Below are positions 18,296 to 25,857 of a DNA stretch of 64,000 bases, one piece after another; positions within the stretch are counted from its first letter, which is position 1; every line of letters starts with the position of its first letter. Below the pieces are notes generated by a model. It was not told the DNA's origin. It made no database searches and saw nothing but the letters and a program-made list of their open reading frames with translations. The DNA lies in the NCBI RefSeq assembly GCF_947259545.1, contig NZ_CAMYMK010000011.1, positions 1 through 64,000 of the forward strand, written 5' to 3'. Position numbers and translations under genes: made by a program. This DNA comes from an uncultured Marinobacter sp. (lineage in GTDB: Bacteria; Pseudomonadota; Gammaproteobacteria; Pseudomonadales; Oleiphilaceae).

Positions 18296-20619
18296 TGGAA
18301 AAGCCCTTCAAACCAGCCGCGGATCCGTCGTTCCAGCCTGCCCGAGCAGGATACCTGCTGCTCGGGCTCGCTACCGGTCATAAACGGAACCAGGCGTGCA
18401 TTGTCACAGTACTCATCGGTAAGAGCCTGCCGTTGCGCATTGACCCAGTGATAATCGACCCCATCAGGCACCACCGGGGAGAATCCATGCTGGGGCACCT
18501 GCGCCATGAACCGAGCCCACACCGGCAGGGCACCAGACGCACCGGTCAGGCTGGTCGGGCCGTTGTCATCACGCCCGACCCAGGTCACCGCCAGCAGGTC
18601 ACCGCTAAACCCGGCAAACCAGGAGTCACGACCATCATCGGTGGTGCCAGTCTTGCCAGCCAGGGTCAGTTGTTGTGGCACAAATCGATATGCGGAGCGG
18701 CCAGTTCCCTCCTGCATGGTTTCCTGCATCGCATACTGTACGAGGTGAACAGCTGCCGGATCCGCCACCTGGTCCACTTCCAGGCTGTAGCGGGACAAGG
18801 CTTCGCCATCAGGCCCCGTCACCTGACGAATGGTCCTGAGCGGCGTGTTAAAGCCCGAGGTTGCCAGCCCTTGATACATCTGCGCCACGATGACCGGCGT
18901 CATCGACACGGAACCAAGCAGCATCGAAGGATACCGGGATATCGTGCTGGTCACACCAAAAGCCTGCAGCGTCTCGGCAACCGCATCCACGCCCAGATCC
19001 AGTCCCACCCTGACGGCGGGCAGGTTATAGGACCGCGACAGCGCCTCATGCAACGGCACCTCACCACGCTCCTTGTGGTCATAGTTCTCCGGCTCCCAGC
19101 GGCGGTCATCTTCGAATACCAGAGAGAAGCGTTTATCCTCGACCGGCGAGATCAGGGTGTAGCGCTCCGGCTCCTGCAGGGCTGTCAGATAGATGAACGG
19201 CTTGATCAATGACCCAATCGGCCGCCGTGCATCCACGGCCCGATTGAAGCCGGCAAACTGGGGATCCCGGCCACCGACCATCGCCAATACTTCTCCGCTA
19301 TCGCGGGAAGTTACGACCATGGCAGACTCCAGGGAGGTGTCATCCGCCCCGGAATCCATACGGGAAAGCATGTCTTTCACGGCAAACTCGGCGGCATTCT
19401 GGATACCGGGATTCAGGGTGGTAAAGATCCTCAACCCCTCACTTTGCAAATCCTCTTCCTTGTAATCCCTCGCCAGGTGACGGCGGACCAGATCGATGTA
19501 GGCCGGATAGCGGTTTTCGGAATACGACGGCCGCTCACTGACCCCCAGGGGCAGCGCTTTGGCCTGGCTTGCCTCGGACTGACTGACAATACCCGCCTCC
19601 GCCATGACATCAATGACCAGGTTTCGTCGCCCCGTGGCGCGCTCAGGATGGCGGCGGGGGTTGTAATAACTCGGCCCTTTCACCATGGCTACCAGCAGGG
19701 CCACCTGATGCAAGCGGAGATCCCGCATCGACTCCCCGAAATAGAACTGACTGGCCAGACCGAACCCGTGAATGCTGCGGGTTCCGGCCTGTCCCAGATA
19801 CACCTCGTTCAGGTAGGTCTCGAGGATATCGTCCTTCTCGTAATGCAGCTCCAGAAGTGTCGACATCAGCGCCTCATTACCCTTGCGGACCAGGGTCTGT
19901 TCGCGAGTCAGGAAGAAATTCTTGACCAGTTGCTGGGTCAGCGTGCTTCCCCCCTGAACAACCTCTCCGGCCTGGATATTCACCAGCATGGCGCGGGCAA
20001 TGGACAGCGGTGCCACTCCGAAGTGCTCATAAAACCCACGGTCCTCAATGGTCAGCAACGCCTCTTTCAGCAACTCGGGGACCTGATCCAGCTGCACCAG
20101 CACACGATCTTCCTTGTGGGCGGGGTAAATGCCCCCGATCTGGGCTGGTTCCAGACGCACGATGGGTGAGCTGTCACCGGACAACACCCGGAAATCCTGA
20201 ATCTGATCCCCATAGATCGTCAGTGCCAGACGCCGTCGGGGTTCCCGCCCATCGGCAAACAGGAATCCGCGGGTGCTGATGACAAAGCGCCCACCATTAC
20301 GGCTGTATGTTCCTGGCTTGGTACCGTCGCCCTTGCGGAAGCCGGACAGTTCCAGCTCGCGCTGAAGGTCACCGGAGCTGAGACTGGCGCCGTTATAGAG
20401 CTCTAACGGGCGGGCATACACCCGCGAGGGCACTTCGAATCGCCGCCCCTCGAAACGGGAAGTGACCACCGCGTCCAGATACACCATCCAGCCGACAAGC
20501 AATACCAGACCGATCAGTGAAACACGCCAGAACAGGCTCCAGAACCAGGGCCGTTTAGCGGAACCGCCCTTACCGGATTTTTTCTTTGCAGACTTTTTTG
20601 GGGGTGATGTTTTTTTCAT
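18292..20619 (-). CDS. mrcB: penicillin-binding protein 1B
   Basis: Bifunctional murein synthase (glycosyltransferase and transpeptidase) of 775 residues. It has a lysine-rich cytoplasmic tail, a transmembrane segment at about residues 27-48, the GT51 motif EDRGFYEHFGVAP near residue 195, and the transpeptidase motifs SLIK (GSLIKPF), SYN (SRSYNLP) and KTG (GKTGTTDD). Length is normal for PBP1b. It is followed with a 4-base overlap by a TPR lipoprotein that may be a partner. The start region overlaps nothing coding on the other strand. Confidence 0.95.
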   Translation of the reverse strand: MKKTSPPKKSAKKKSGKGGSAKRPWFWSLFWRVSLIGLVLLVGWMVYLDAVVTSRFEGRRFEVPSRVYARPLELYNGASLSSGDLQRELELSGFRKGDGTKPGTYSRNGGRFVISTRGFLFADGREPRRRLALTIYGDQIQDFRVLSGDSSPIVRLEPAQIGGIYPAHKEDRVLVQLDQVPELLKEALLTIEDRGFYEHFGVAPLSIARAMLVNIQAGEVVQGGSTLTQQLVKNFFLTREQTLVRKGNEALMSTLLELHYEKDDILETYLNEVYLGQAGTRSIHGFGLASQFYFGESMRDLRLHQVALLVAMVKGPSYYNPRRHPERATGRRNLVIDVMAEAGIVSQSEASQAKALPLGVSERPSYSENRYPAYIDLVRRHLARDYKEEDLQSEGLRIFTTLNPGIQNAAEFAVKDMLSRMDSGADDTSLESAMVVTSRDSGEVLAMVGGRDPQFAGFNRAVDARRPIGSLIKPFIYLTALQEPERYTLISPVEDKRFSLVFEDDRRWEPENYDHKERGEVPLHEALSRSYNLPAVRVGLDLGVDAVAETLQAFGVTSTISRYPSMLLGSVSMTPVIVAQMYQGLATSGFNTPLRTIRQVTGPDGEALSRYSLEVDQVADPAAVHLVQYAMQETMQEGTGRSAYRFVPQQLTLAGKTGTTDDGRDSWFAGFSGDLLAVTWVGRDDNGPTSLTGASGALPVWARFMAQVPQHGFSPVVPDGVDYHWVNAQRQALTDEYCDNARLVPFMTGSEPEQQVSCSGRLERRIRGWFEGLFQ

Positions 20620-20741
20620 GGCGCGATTATAACGAAAGCATCGGCCCGGAAGGCAGGTTATCCATGTGTTATTTCTGTAATCTGCCCGTTATGATAGGTG
20701 CCAGAAAAATCAACAAGTTCAGGGAATGCGAGGAGAGAGCC

Positions 20742-22319
20742 GTGAGCGACACCACAAGCAATGATTTGATTCTGGCTTTGCAGAATCCGGAGCTGTACGA
20801 CCACCCGGTCAAGGATTTTCAGGTTTTTGAGACTCATATCTCCCAGGTCATCCTGACTGGCGACTACGCATACAAGATCAAGAAACCCATGGATTTCGGC
20901 TTTCTCGATTTCTCCACCCTGGAACGCCGCAGGCATTTTTGCGAAGAAGAACTGCGACTGAACTCCCGCCTCGCGAAGAGCCTCTATCTGGACATCATTC
21001 CGATCACCGGCACTCCCCAGGAACCGCAGCTCGGTGGTGACGGTGAAGCGTTCGAGTATGCCATTCGCATGCACCAGTTCGATCAGGCGGATCTGTTCGA
21101 TGTCCGCCAGGAGAACGGCACCCTGACACCGGAGCTGCTCACCAGTGTCGCCCGCCAGGCAGCCGACTTCCATGACCGCTTGCCACCAGTGGCGGAGGAC
21201 AAGCCCCTGGGCACCCCGGAAGCGGTCTATGCCGCCATGCAGGAGAACTTCGACCAGATTCGCCCCCTGCTTGACGACAAGGCATTGCTGGAACAGCTGG
21301 ACAACCTGGAAGAGTGGACGCGCACGACCTTCGAGCGCCAGCGGGATCTGATTGCCAGCCGACGGGAAAACGGGTTTGTTCGCGAGTGTCATGGTGACCT
21401 TCACCTCGCCAACATCACCGTGTTCAAAGGCGAAGTCACGGTCTTTGACTGCATTGAATTCAGTGAGCCATTTCGCTGGATTGATGTCATTAACGATCTG
21501 GCATTCCTGCTGATGGACCTGGAATCCCGCCGCGAGCAGAAGCTGGCCAACCTGGTATTGAATACCTATCTCGAGTATCGGGGCGACTTTGAAGCACTGC
21601 CCCTACTCCCCTTGTACAAGGCCTACCGCGCCCTCGTCCGTGCCAAGATTGCGCTGTTCACCATGGGCAACCCATCACTCTCGGAAGCAGAAAAAAACGG
21701 GCTGATGCAGCGCTACCAGGATTACGCCCTGCTGGCCGAGAGCTATAGCAGCATTCCTAACCCCTACCTGCTGGCCACCACCGGCCTGTCCGCCAGTGGT
21801 AAAACCTGTGTCAGTGCCGCCATGGCAGAGGAGCTGGGCCTGATCCGGCTACGGTCCGACGTGGAGCGCAAGCGTTTGTTTGGCATGGGACCGCTGGAAC
21901 AAAGCAAGTCTCCCACCGGCGGTAACATCTACACCGCGGAAGCCACCGAAAAAACCTACCAGCGCCTGGCCCACATCGCAGGCGACCTGCTGAGTGCAGG
22001 CTTCCCGGTCATCGTGGATGCAGCGTCCCTGAAACAGGGTGAGAGAACTCTGATGGCGGACGTGGCAGAAACCCAGGGGCTTCCCTTTGCGCTGATTCAT
22101 TGCGAAGCCCCGGAAGACTTGCGCAGGGAGTGGGTACGAAAGCGCACCGGAGACGCCTCCGAGGCCACCGAAGAACTTCTGGACGCCCAGATGACCTGGT
22201 TTGAGCCGCTGACCACGGAAGAAAAGACCCACACCATCCACCTGCATACCGATCAGGAACATGTCGCCGAAGCGGTTGCGGACCGAATCCGTCAGCACTT
22301 TGGATTGCAGGAGCAATAA
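20742..22319 (+). CDS. bifunctional aminoglycoside phosphotransferase-like / P-loop kinase-like protein
   Basis: Two-domain cytoplasmic protein of 525 residues. The N-terminal half is APH/choline-kinase-like with the catalytic loop CHGDLHLANITVF and the metal motif FDCIEFSEPFRWIDVINDL near residues 220-260. The C-terminal part has a Walker A, GLSASGKT, near residue 350 and resembles zeta-toxin or gluconate-kinase-like P-loop proteins (COG2187 plus COG0645). Substrate is unknown. The frame is open to 20586 but the GTG at 20742 has a strong AGGAG 6 bases upstream. Likely a stand-alone gene, divergent from mrcB. Confidence 0.82.
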   Translation: MSDTTSNDLILALQNPELYDHPVKDFQVFETHISQVILTGDYAYKIKKPMDFGFLDFSTLERRRHFCEEELRLNSRLAKSLYLDIIPITGTPQEPQLGGDGEAFEYAIRMHQFDQADLFDVRQENGTLTPELLTSVARQAADFHDRLPPVAEDKPLGTPEAVYAAMQENFDQIRPLLDDKALLEQLDNLEEWTRTTFERQRDLIASRRENGFVRECHGDLHLANITVFKGEVTVFDCIEFSEPFRWIDVINDLAFLLMDLESRREQKLANLVLNTYLEYRGDFEALPLLPLYKAYRALVRAKIALFTMGNPSLSEAEKNGLMQRYQDYALLAESYSSIPNPYLLATTGLSASGKTCVSAAMAEELGLIRLRSDVERKRLFGMGPLEQSKSPTGGNIYTAEATEKTYQRLAHIAGDLLSAGFPVIVDAASLKQGERTLMADVAETQGLPFALIHCEAPEDLRREWVRKRTGDASEATEELLDAQMTWFEPLTTEEKTHTIHLHTDQEHVAEAVADRIRQHFGLQEQ

Positions 22320-22386
22320 ACGTCTACAATACCGGGTACCTGCCTCACCCGGGCAGGTACCGACAACAGACGCAGGGACCAGAACG

Positions 22387-22743
22387 ATGGATACGGACGC
22401 AGTGCGCCATATCGACGATCCACTCTATGAAAAGCTCAGAAGCGAAAACATGGAGGCTTTCAACGCCGTCAAGGCCAAGCTGGATCCGCTTCCAAGCTTT
22501 GCTCACGGTGATTTTCGCGGGCTGGACCTCCGAGGCATGGACGCACAGGGGCTGGATCTGAGCCACGCCTATTTCCGCGGTGCGGACCTGCGCGGCATTG
22601 ATTTCAGCGAAAGTCAGATGGAGGGAGCGAGCATTGCCGGCGCCAAGATTTCAGGCTGTTTTTTCCCTCATCAGTTGCACGCGGATGAGATCGTAATGTC
22701 ACTCAATCACGGCACCCGAATGCGGTACAACACCGGAAAATGA
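22387..22743 (+). CDS. pentapeptide repeat protein
   Basis: Protein of 118 residues with about six pentapeptide repeats of A(D/N)LXX type in the middle (DFRGLDLRGMDAQGLDLSHA through GADLRGIDFSESQMEGASI, about residues 40-92), which should fold as a right-handed quadrilateral beta-helix. The C-terminal tail [14 protein letters not shown] is conserved-looking in related small proteins. The frame is open from 22261; the ATG at 22387 follows an AGGG ribosome-site-like sequence. Its stop overlaps the start of the Rieske gene by 4 bases, so the two are coupled. Function unknown. Confidence 0.8.
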   Translation: MDTDAVRHIDDPLYEKLRSENMEAFNAVKAKLDPLPSFAHGDFRGLDLRGMDAQGLDLSHAYFRGADLRGIDFSESQMEGASIAGAKISGCFFPHQLHADEIVMSLNHGTRMRYNTGK

Positions 22744-23108
22744 ACGAACACCACTCCTGGCACAAGGTGGGCTCACCAGACGACTTGGTGGATGACAGCT
22801 TCCTTGAATTCACACTGATCAAAGGCAACCCCGAAGATCAGACAACTGACCAACGGGGCTTTGTCTTTCGTCGTAATGGCAAAGTCTACGGCTACCTTAA
22901 CCGATGCCCCCACCTGGGCATCGAACTGAACTGGATGCCGGGGCGCTTCATGGACAGCGATAACTGTTTCATCCAGTGCTCTACCCACGGCGCCCTGTTT
23001 CTGCCTGACAGTGGCGAATGCATCGCCGGTCCCTGCCAGGGCGAGGCACTCGTGTCCCTGGAAGTGGCCGAGTCCCGGGACGCCATCGAGGTCAGGCTTC
23101 CAGAATGA
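22740..23108 (+). CDS. Rieske [2Fe-2S] domain protein
   Basis: Stand-alone Rieske ferredoxin-like protein of 122 residues with both ligand motifs, CPHLG near residue 57 and CSTHG near residue 80. There is no signal peptide or membrane segment, so it is cytoplasmic. Such proteins serve as electron carriers or subunits; no oxygenase is encoded nearby. The start overlaps the pentapeptide gene by 4 bases. Its end runs 17 bases into the convergent sfsA gene. Confidence 0.88.
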   Translation: MNEHHSWHKVGSPDDLVDDSFLEFTLIKGNPEDQTTDQRGFVFRRNGKVYGYLNRCPHLGIELNWMPGRFMDSDNCFIQCSTHGALFLPDSGECIAGPCQGEALVSLEVAESRDAIEVRLPE

Positions 23109-23820
23109 CGGGCACCGGGCTGGTCAATGCCAATTTACCCGTGGGCCCGTCCCCATCCCCCAAATCCGAACGGTAAGCAAGCACTTCCACACCGGCGCTG
23201 ACGGCATCCCTGAGCAAAGCACCGTAGGTCGCATCAATATGGTCCGCCGGGCGCACAGAGGTAATCCCGGTATGGTTGACCACGAACATCAGTATCCCCC
23301 GATCCCCTTTGGCGACCTGAGCCATCAACTCCCGCAGGTGCTTCTGTCCCCGGGTGGTGACGGCATCCGGGAAGAAGCCACGCCCATTCTCGCAGAGAGT
23401 GACGTTCTTGACCTCGACCCAGGCATCGGCAAGCTCAGCGTGACCTGACAGGTGGAGATCGATACGGCTTTTCTCCTCGCCGTACCGGACTTCGCTCCGA
23501 CACACGCCATAGCCGGCCAACTCCTGCACACGGCCCGCCTCGACTGCCTCCCTGGCCTGCGCGTTCGGGCGGGCAGTATTAATACAGGCCAGCTCGCCGG
23601 GCGAAGTCTCTACCAGTTCCCAGGTATAACGAAGTTTGCGCCTGGGATTATCACTTTCGCTCAGCCACACCCTCGCGTTATCCGGCTGACAACCGAGCAT
23701 GGAGCCCGTGTTGGGGCAATGAGCCACAACCTCCGAGCCATCTTCCAGTAACACATCCGCCAGAAAACGCTTGTAACGTCGAACTAGTTTGCCTTTAATC
23801 AGTGGTTGGGAGAAGTTCAT
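23092..23820 (-). CDS. sfsA: SfsA family DNA/RNA nuclease-like protein
   Basis: SfsA was first linked to maltose gene expression in E. coli; structural work suggests a nuclease-like fold with an OB-like N-terminal part. The 242-residue protein shows [12 protein letters not shown], the [10 protein letters not shown] segment, the acidic [11 protein letters not shown] motif that resembles a PD-(D/E)XK core, and [13 protein letters not shown]. An open frame goes to 23859, but ATG at 23820 has GGAG upstream and the expected N-terminus. Divergent from dksA, as often seen near dksA in gammaproteobacteria. Confidence 0.93.
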   Translation of the reverse strand: MNFSQPLIKGKLVRRYKRFLADVLLEDGSEVVAHCPNTGSMLGCQPDNARVWLSESDNPRRKLRYTWELVETSPGELACINTARPNAQAREAVEAGRVQELAGYGVCRSEVRYGEEKSRIDLHLSGHAELADAWVEVKNVTLCENGRGFFPDAVTTRGQKHLRELMAQVAKGDRGILMFVVNHTGITSVRPADHIDATYGALLRDAVSAGVEVLAYRSDLGDGDGPTGKLALTSPVPVILEA

Positions 23821-23996
23821 GGTGGTCTCCATATGAAAGTCTGAACACAAGGCTGGCACCCCTGTAACTTATCTGCTATTTTCCGCAAATTCCCGTTTCA
23901 GGACGAATGCTTCATCCAGGGTCAATTCGCGCAGTAAAAGCTGGCGCGGCGGAAAGCAAAGCGTTCTTGTGAAGTACAAACAAGAGGCCGGGTTCA

Positions 23997-24437
23997 ATGG
24001 CAAACACTGCAGAACAACCACGCGAACGTTTTACCAACTTCACCCCTTACGAAATGAAGAAGGGTGAAGAGTACATGAGTGCTGAAATGCTGGAGCACTT
24101 CAAGAATCTGTTACTGCAATGGAAGCAGGAACTGATGGAAGAAGTGGACCGCACCATGCACCATATGCAGGAAGACGCCGCAAATTACGCGGATCCAAGC
24201 GACCGCGCAACCCAGGAAGAAGAGTTCAGCCTGGAATTGCGCACCCGTGACCGTGAACGAAAACTGATCAAGAAGATCGACCAGACCATCGATCGCATCG
24301 ACAAGGACGACTACGGCTTTTGCGATCAGTGTGGCGTGGAAATTGGCATTCGCCGCCTGGAAGCACGCCCGACGGCCACCTTGTGCATTGACTGCAAGAC
24401 TCTGGCGGAGATCCGCGAGCGCCAGACCGGCATCTGA
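23997..24437 (+). CDS. dksA: RNA polymerase-binding transcription factor DksA
   Basis: Binds the secondary channel of RNA polymerase and, with ppGpp, controls rRNA and amino-acid promoters. The 146-residue protein has the coiled-coil with the acidic tip DPSDRA near residue 74, and a four-cysteine zinc finger CDQC (about 113) and CIDC (about 132). It is the canonical zinc-binding form. The rRNA promoters at the left end of this window, with GC-rich discriminators, are of the type it acts on. It is followed by a hairpin and gluQ. Confidence 0.97.
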   Translation: MANTAEQPRERFTNFTPYEMKKGEEYMSAEMLEHFKNLLLQWKQELMEEVDRTMHHMQEDAANYADPSDRATQEEEFSLELRTRDRERKLIKKIDQTIDRIDKDDYGFCDQCGVEIGIRRLEARPTATLCIDCKTLAEIRERQTGI

Positions 24438-24457
24438 GCCGGACCATAGTCGTGTCA

Positions 24458-24479
24458 ACCGGCCCCAGAATGGGCCGGT
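24458..24479 (+). terminator. hairpin between dksA and gluQ
   Basis: ACCGGCCC pairs with GGGCCGGT around a six-base loop, followed by a weak T-containing stretch. A terminator in this place is known from dksA-gluQ operons in enterics, where it lowers gluQ expression by readthrough. Here the ribosome start of gluQ lies 13 bases beyond. Confidence 0.65.
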
Positions 24480-24491
24480 CTGTTGATTGCT

Positions 24492-25364
24492 ATGGCTGAT
24501 ACCCCCTACAGAGGTCGCTTCGCCCCCTCCCCTACAGGTCCATTACATTTCGGCTCCCTGGTCACAGCGCTGGCCAGTTACCTTGAAGCCAGAGTCCATC
24601 AGGGCCAATGGCTGGTTCGTATAGAGGACCTGGATCCCCTCCGGGAAAGCCCGGAAGCCACCGACAGCATTCTCCACAGCCTCAGGTGCCACGGGCTCAT
24701 TCCGGACGCCCCGGTTCGCTTCCAGTCCAGGCGTCACGGCGCCTATCAAAACGCCATTGATCAGTTACTGTCCGACGGAATCGCCTATCGTTGCGCCTGC
24801 TCCAGAAAACAGCTGAAGGAACACCATGGCAGGCACCCGGAACACTGCCGCCAGGGGCAAAGTGCGCCTGGCAACCGCCTGTTCGCCATCCGCTTCGCAC
24901 TGCAGGATGAAATCTGCCACTGGCAGGATGAGCTGCTGGGAGCGCAAACCCAACAGGTGACCGCGGAAGTGGACGACCCCGTCATTCTTCGCAAGGAGGG
25001 GTTCTACGCCTACCAGCTAGCCGTTGTGGTCGACGATATCGACCAGGGTATCACGGACGTGGTAAGAGGCTCCGACCTTCTGGACATGACCGCCCAGCAA
25101 CAACAGATTTACCGAGCACTGGGCGCCACACCCCCCAATTGGCTCCACATCCCGGTGATTCTTAACGAAGACGGACAAAAGCTCAGCAAACAGAACCACG
25201 CCCCGGCACTGGACGACCGGCAACCGGCCGGCAACCTGGCCGCAGCCCTGGCAGCCCTCGGGCAAAAACCACCAGCCAACCTGAGCCAGCAGCCCGTGGA
25301 AAACATCCTCGCCTGGGCAATCAGGCACTGGCAACGGGAGGCAATCCCCCTGACATCCCGGTAA
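24492..25364 (+). CDS. gluQ: glutamyl-Q tRNA(Asp) synthetase
   Basis: Attaches glutamate to queuosine at position 34 of tRNA-Asp. The 290-residue protein is a shortened GluRS: it has the HIGH-like PSPTGPLHFGS, the zinc ligands CAC...C (residues about 100-120) and the KLSKQN motif, but no anticodon-binding domain. ATG at 24492 is preferred over TTG at 24483 because the family starts close before YRGRFAPSPTG. Position downstream of dksA is conserved in Pseudomonas and enterics. A MITE-like element begins 15 bases after its stop. Confidence 0.93.
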   Translation: MADTPYRGRFAPSPTGPLHFGSLVTALASYLEARVHQGQWLVRIEDLDPLRESPEATDSILHSLRCHGLIPDAPVRFQSRRHGAYQNAIDQLLSDGIAYRCACSRKQLKEHHGRHPEHCRQGQSAPGNRLFAIRFALQDEICHWQDELLGAQTQQVTAEVDDPVILRKEGFYAYQLAVVVDDIDQGITDVVRGSDLLDMTAQQQQIYRALGATPPNWLHIPVILNEDGQKLSKQNHAPALDDRQPAGNLAAALAALGQKPPANLSQQPVENILAWAIRHWQREAIPLTSR

Positions 25365-25378
25365 GCTACGTGGTATAA

Positions 25379-25643
25379 GGAGCCTCTGAATAACTCCTGA
25401 ATCGCCTCTGGCTTTCAGAGCCATTCACAATCAAGGCGCGACTTTGCAGGAATGTCTGGACCTTGCAAAAAGTCGCAACGCGGAGTGTGAATGGCTCTGG
25501 AAGCCCCGAAGGGCGCGCTCTGAAGGTTGCATCTGCGGCGTTGCGGCTCTTGCCAAGGGCTACGGCCATTGGCGGCGAACCGCGCCTTGCATCTACAACC
25601 TTCAGAACGCGCAGAGGCGAGTCAGGAGTTATTCAGAGGCTCC
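25379..25643. mobile_element. MITE-like non-autonomous element with 32-bp terminal inverted repeats
   Basis: Ends 25379-25410 and 25612-25643 are inverted copies, identical at 31 of 32 positions, beginning GGAGCCTCTGAATAACTCC. Inside are two further hairpins: CAGAGCCATTCACA (25416-25429) with its complement at 25486-25499, and a 17-base pair at 25513-25529 with 25596-25612 (one mismatch). No credible ORF is contained. Size, nested hairpins and long ends fit a MITE. No clear target duplication was seen. It fills the space between gluQ and cbrX. Confidence 0.8.
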
Positions 25644-25680
25644 AAGCCCTTCACAAACTTCAGTGCGGATACCAAGCCTG

Positions 25681-25857
25681 ATGTATATCTATCGTCTGGT
25701 CTTCCTGTTGGTTCTGGCCATCTATATTTTTTCACCGAACATCCTCGACTGGTGGACCTCCCCGGGTAACGCCTGGTACACGCCCTACATCATATGGGCC
25801 GGGCTGATCGCCATGGGTTTCTGGCTTGAATGGCGACGGGACCCCAATGAGTTTTAG
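25681..25857 (+). CDS. cbrX: small membrane protein CbrX
   Basis: Protein of 58 residues with two hydrophobic stretches (YRLVFLLVLAIYIFSP and YTPYIIWAGLIAMGFWLEW) and a polar C-terminus. In Pseudomonas a small ORF named cbrX precedes cbrA and is co-transcribed and translationally coupled with it; size, topology and position agree. Its last 11 bases overlap the start of cbrA, so ribosomes finishing cbrX can start cbrA. The ORF extends upstream through the MITE, but ATG at 25681 gives a sensible protein. The ribosome site is weak. Confidence 0.78.
   Translation: MYIYRLVFLLVLAIYIFSPNILDWWTSPGNAWYTPYIIWAGLIAMGFWLEWRRDPNEF

Noticed and set aside
18280..19212. 310-codon open frame on the plus strand
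   Set aside because: Antisense to the PBP1b gene with its SLIK, SYN and KTG motifs.
25444..25680. N-terminal extension of the CbrX ORF through the MITE
   Set aside because: The added residues come from the hairpin DNA and are not protein-like; the ATG at 25681 gives the right length.
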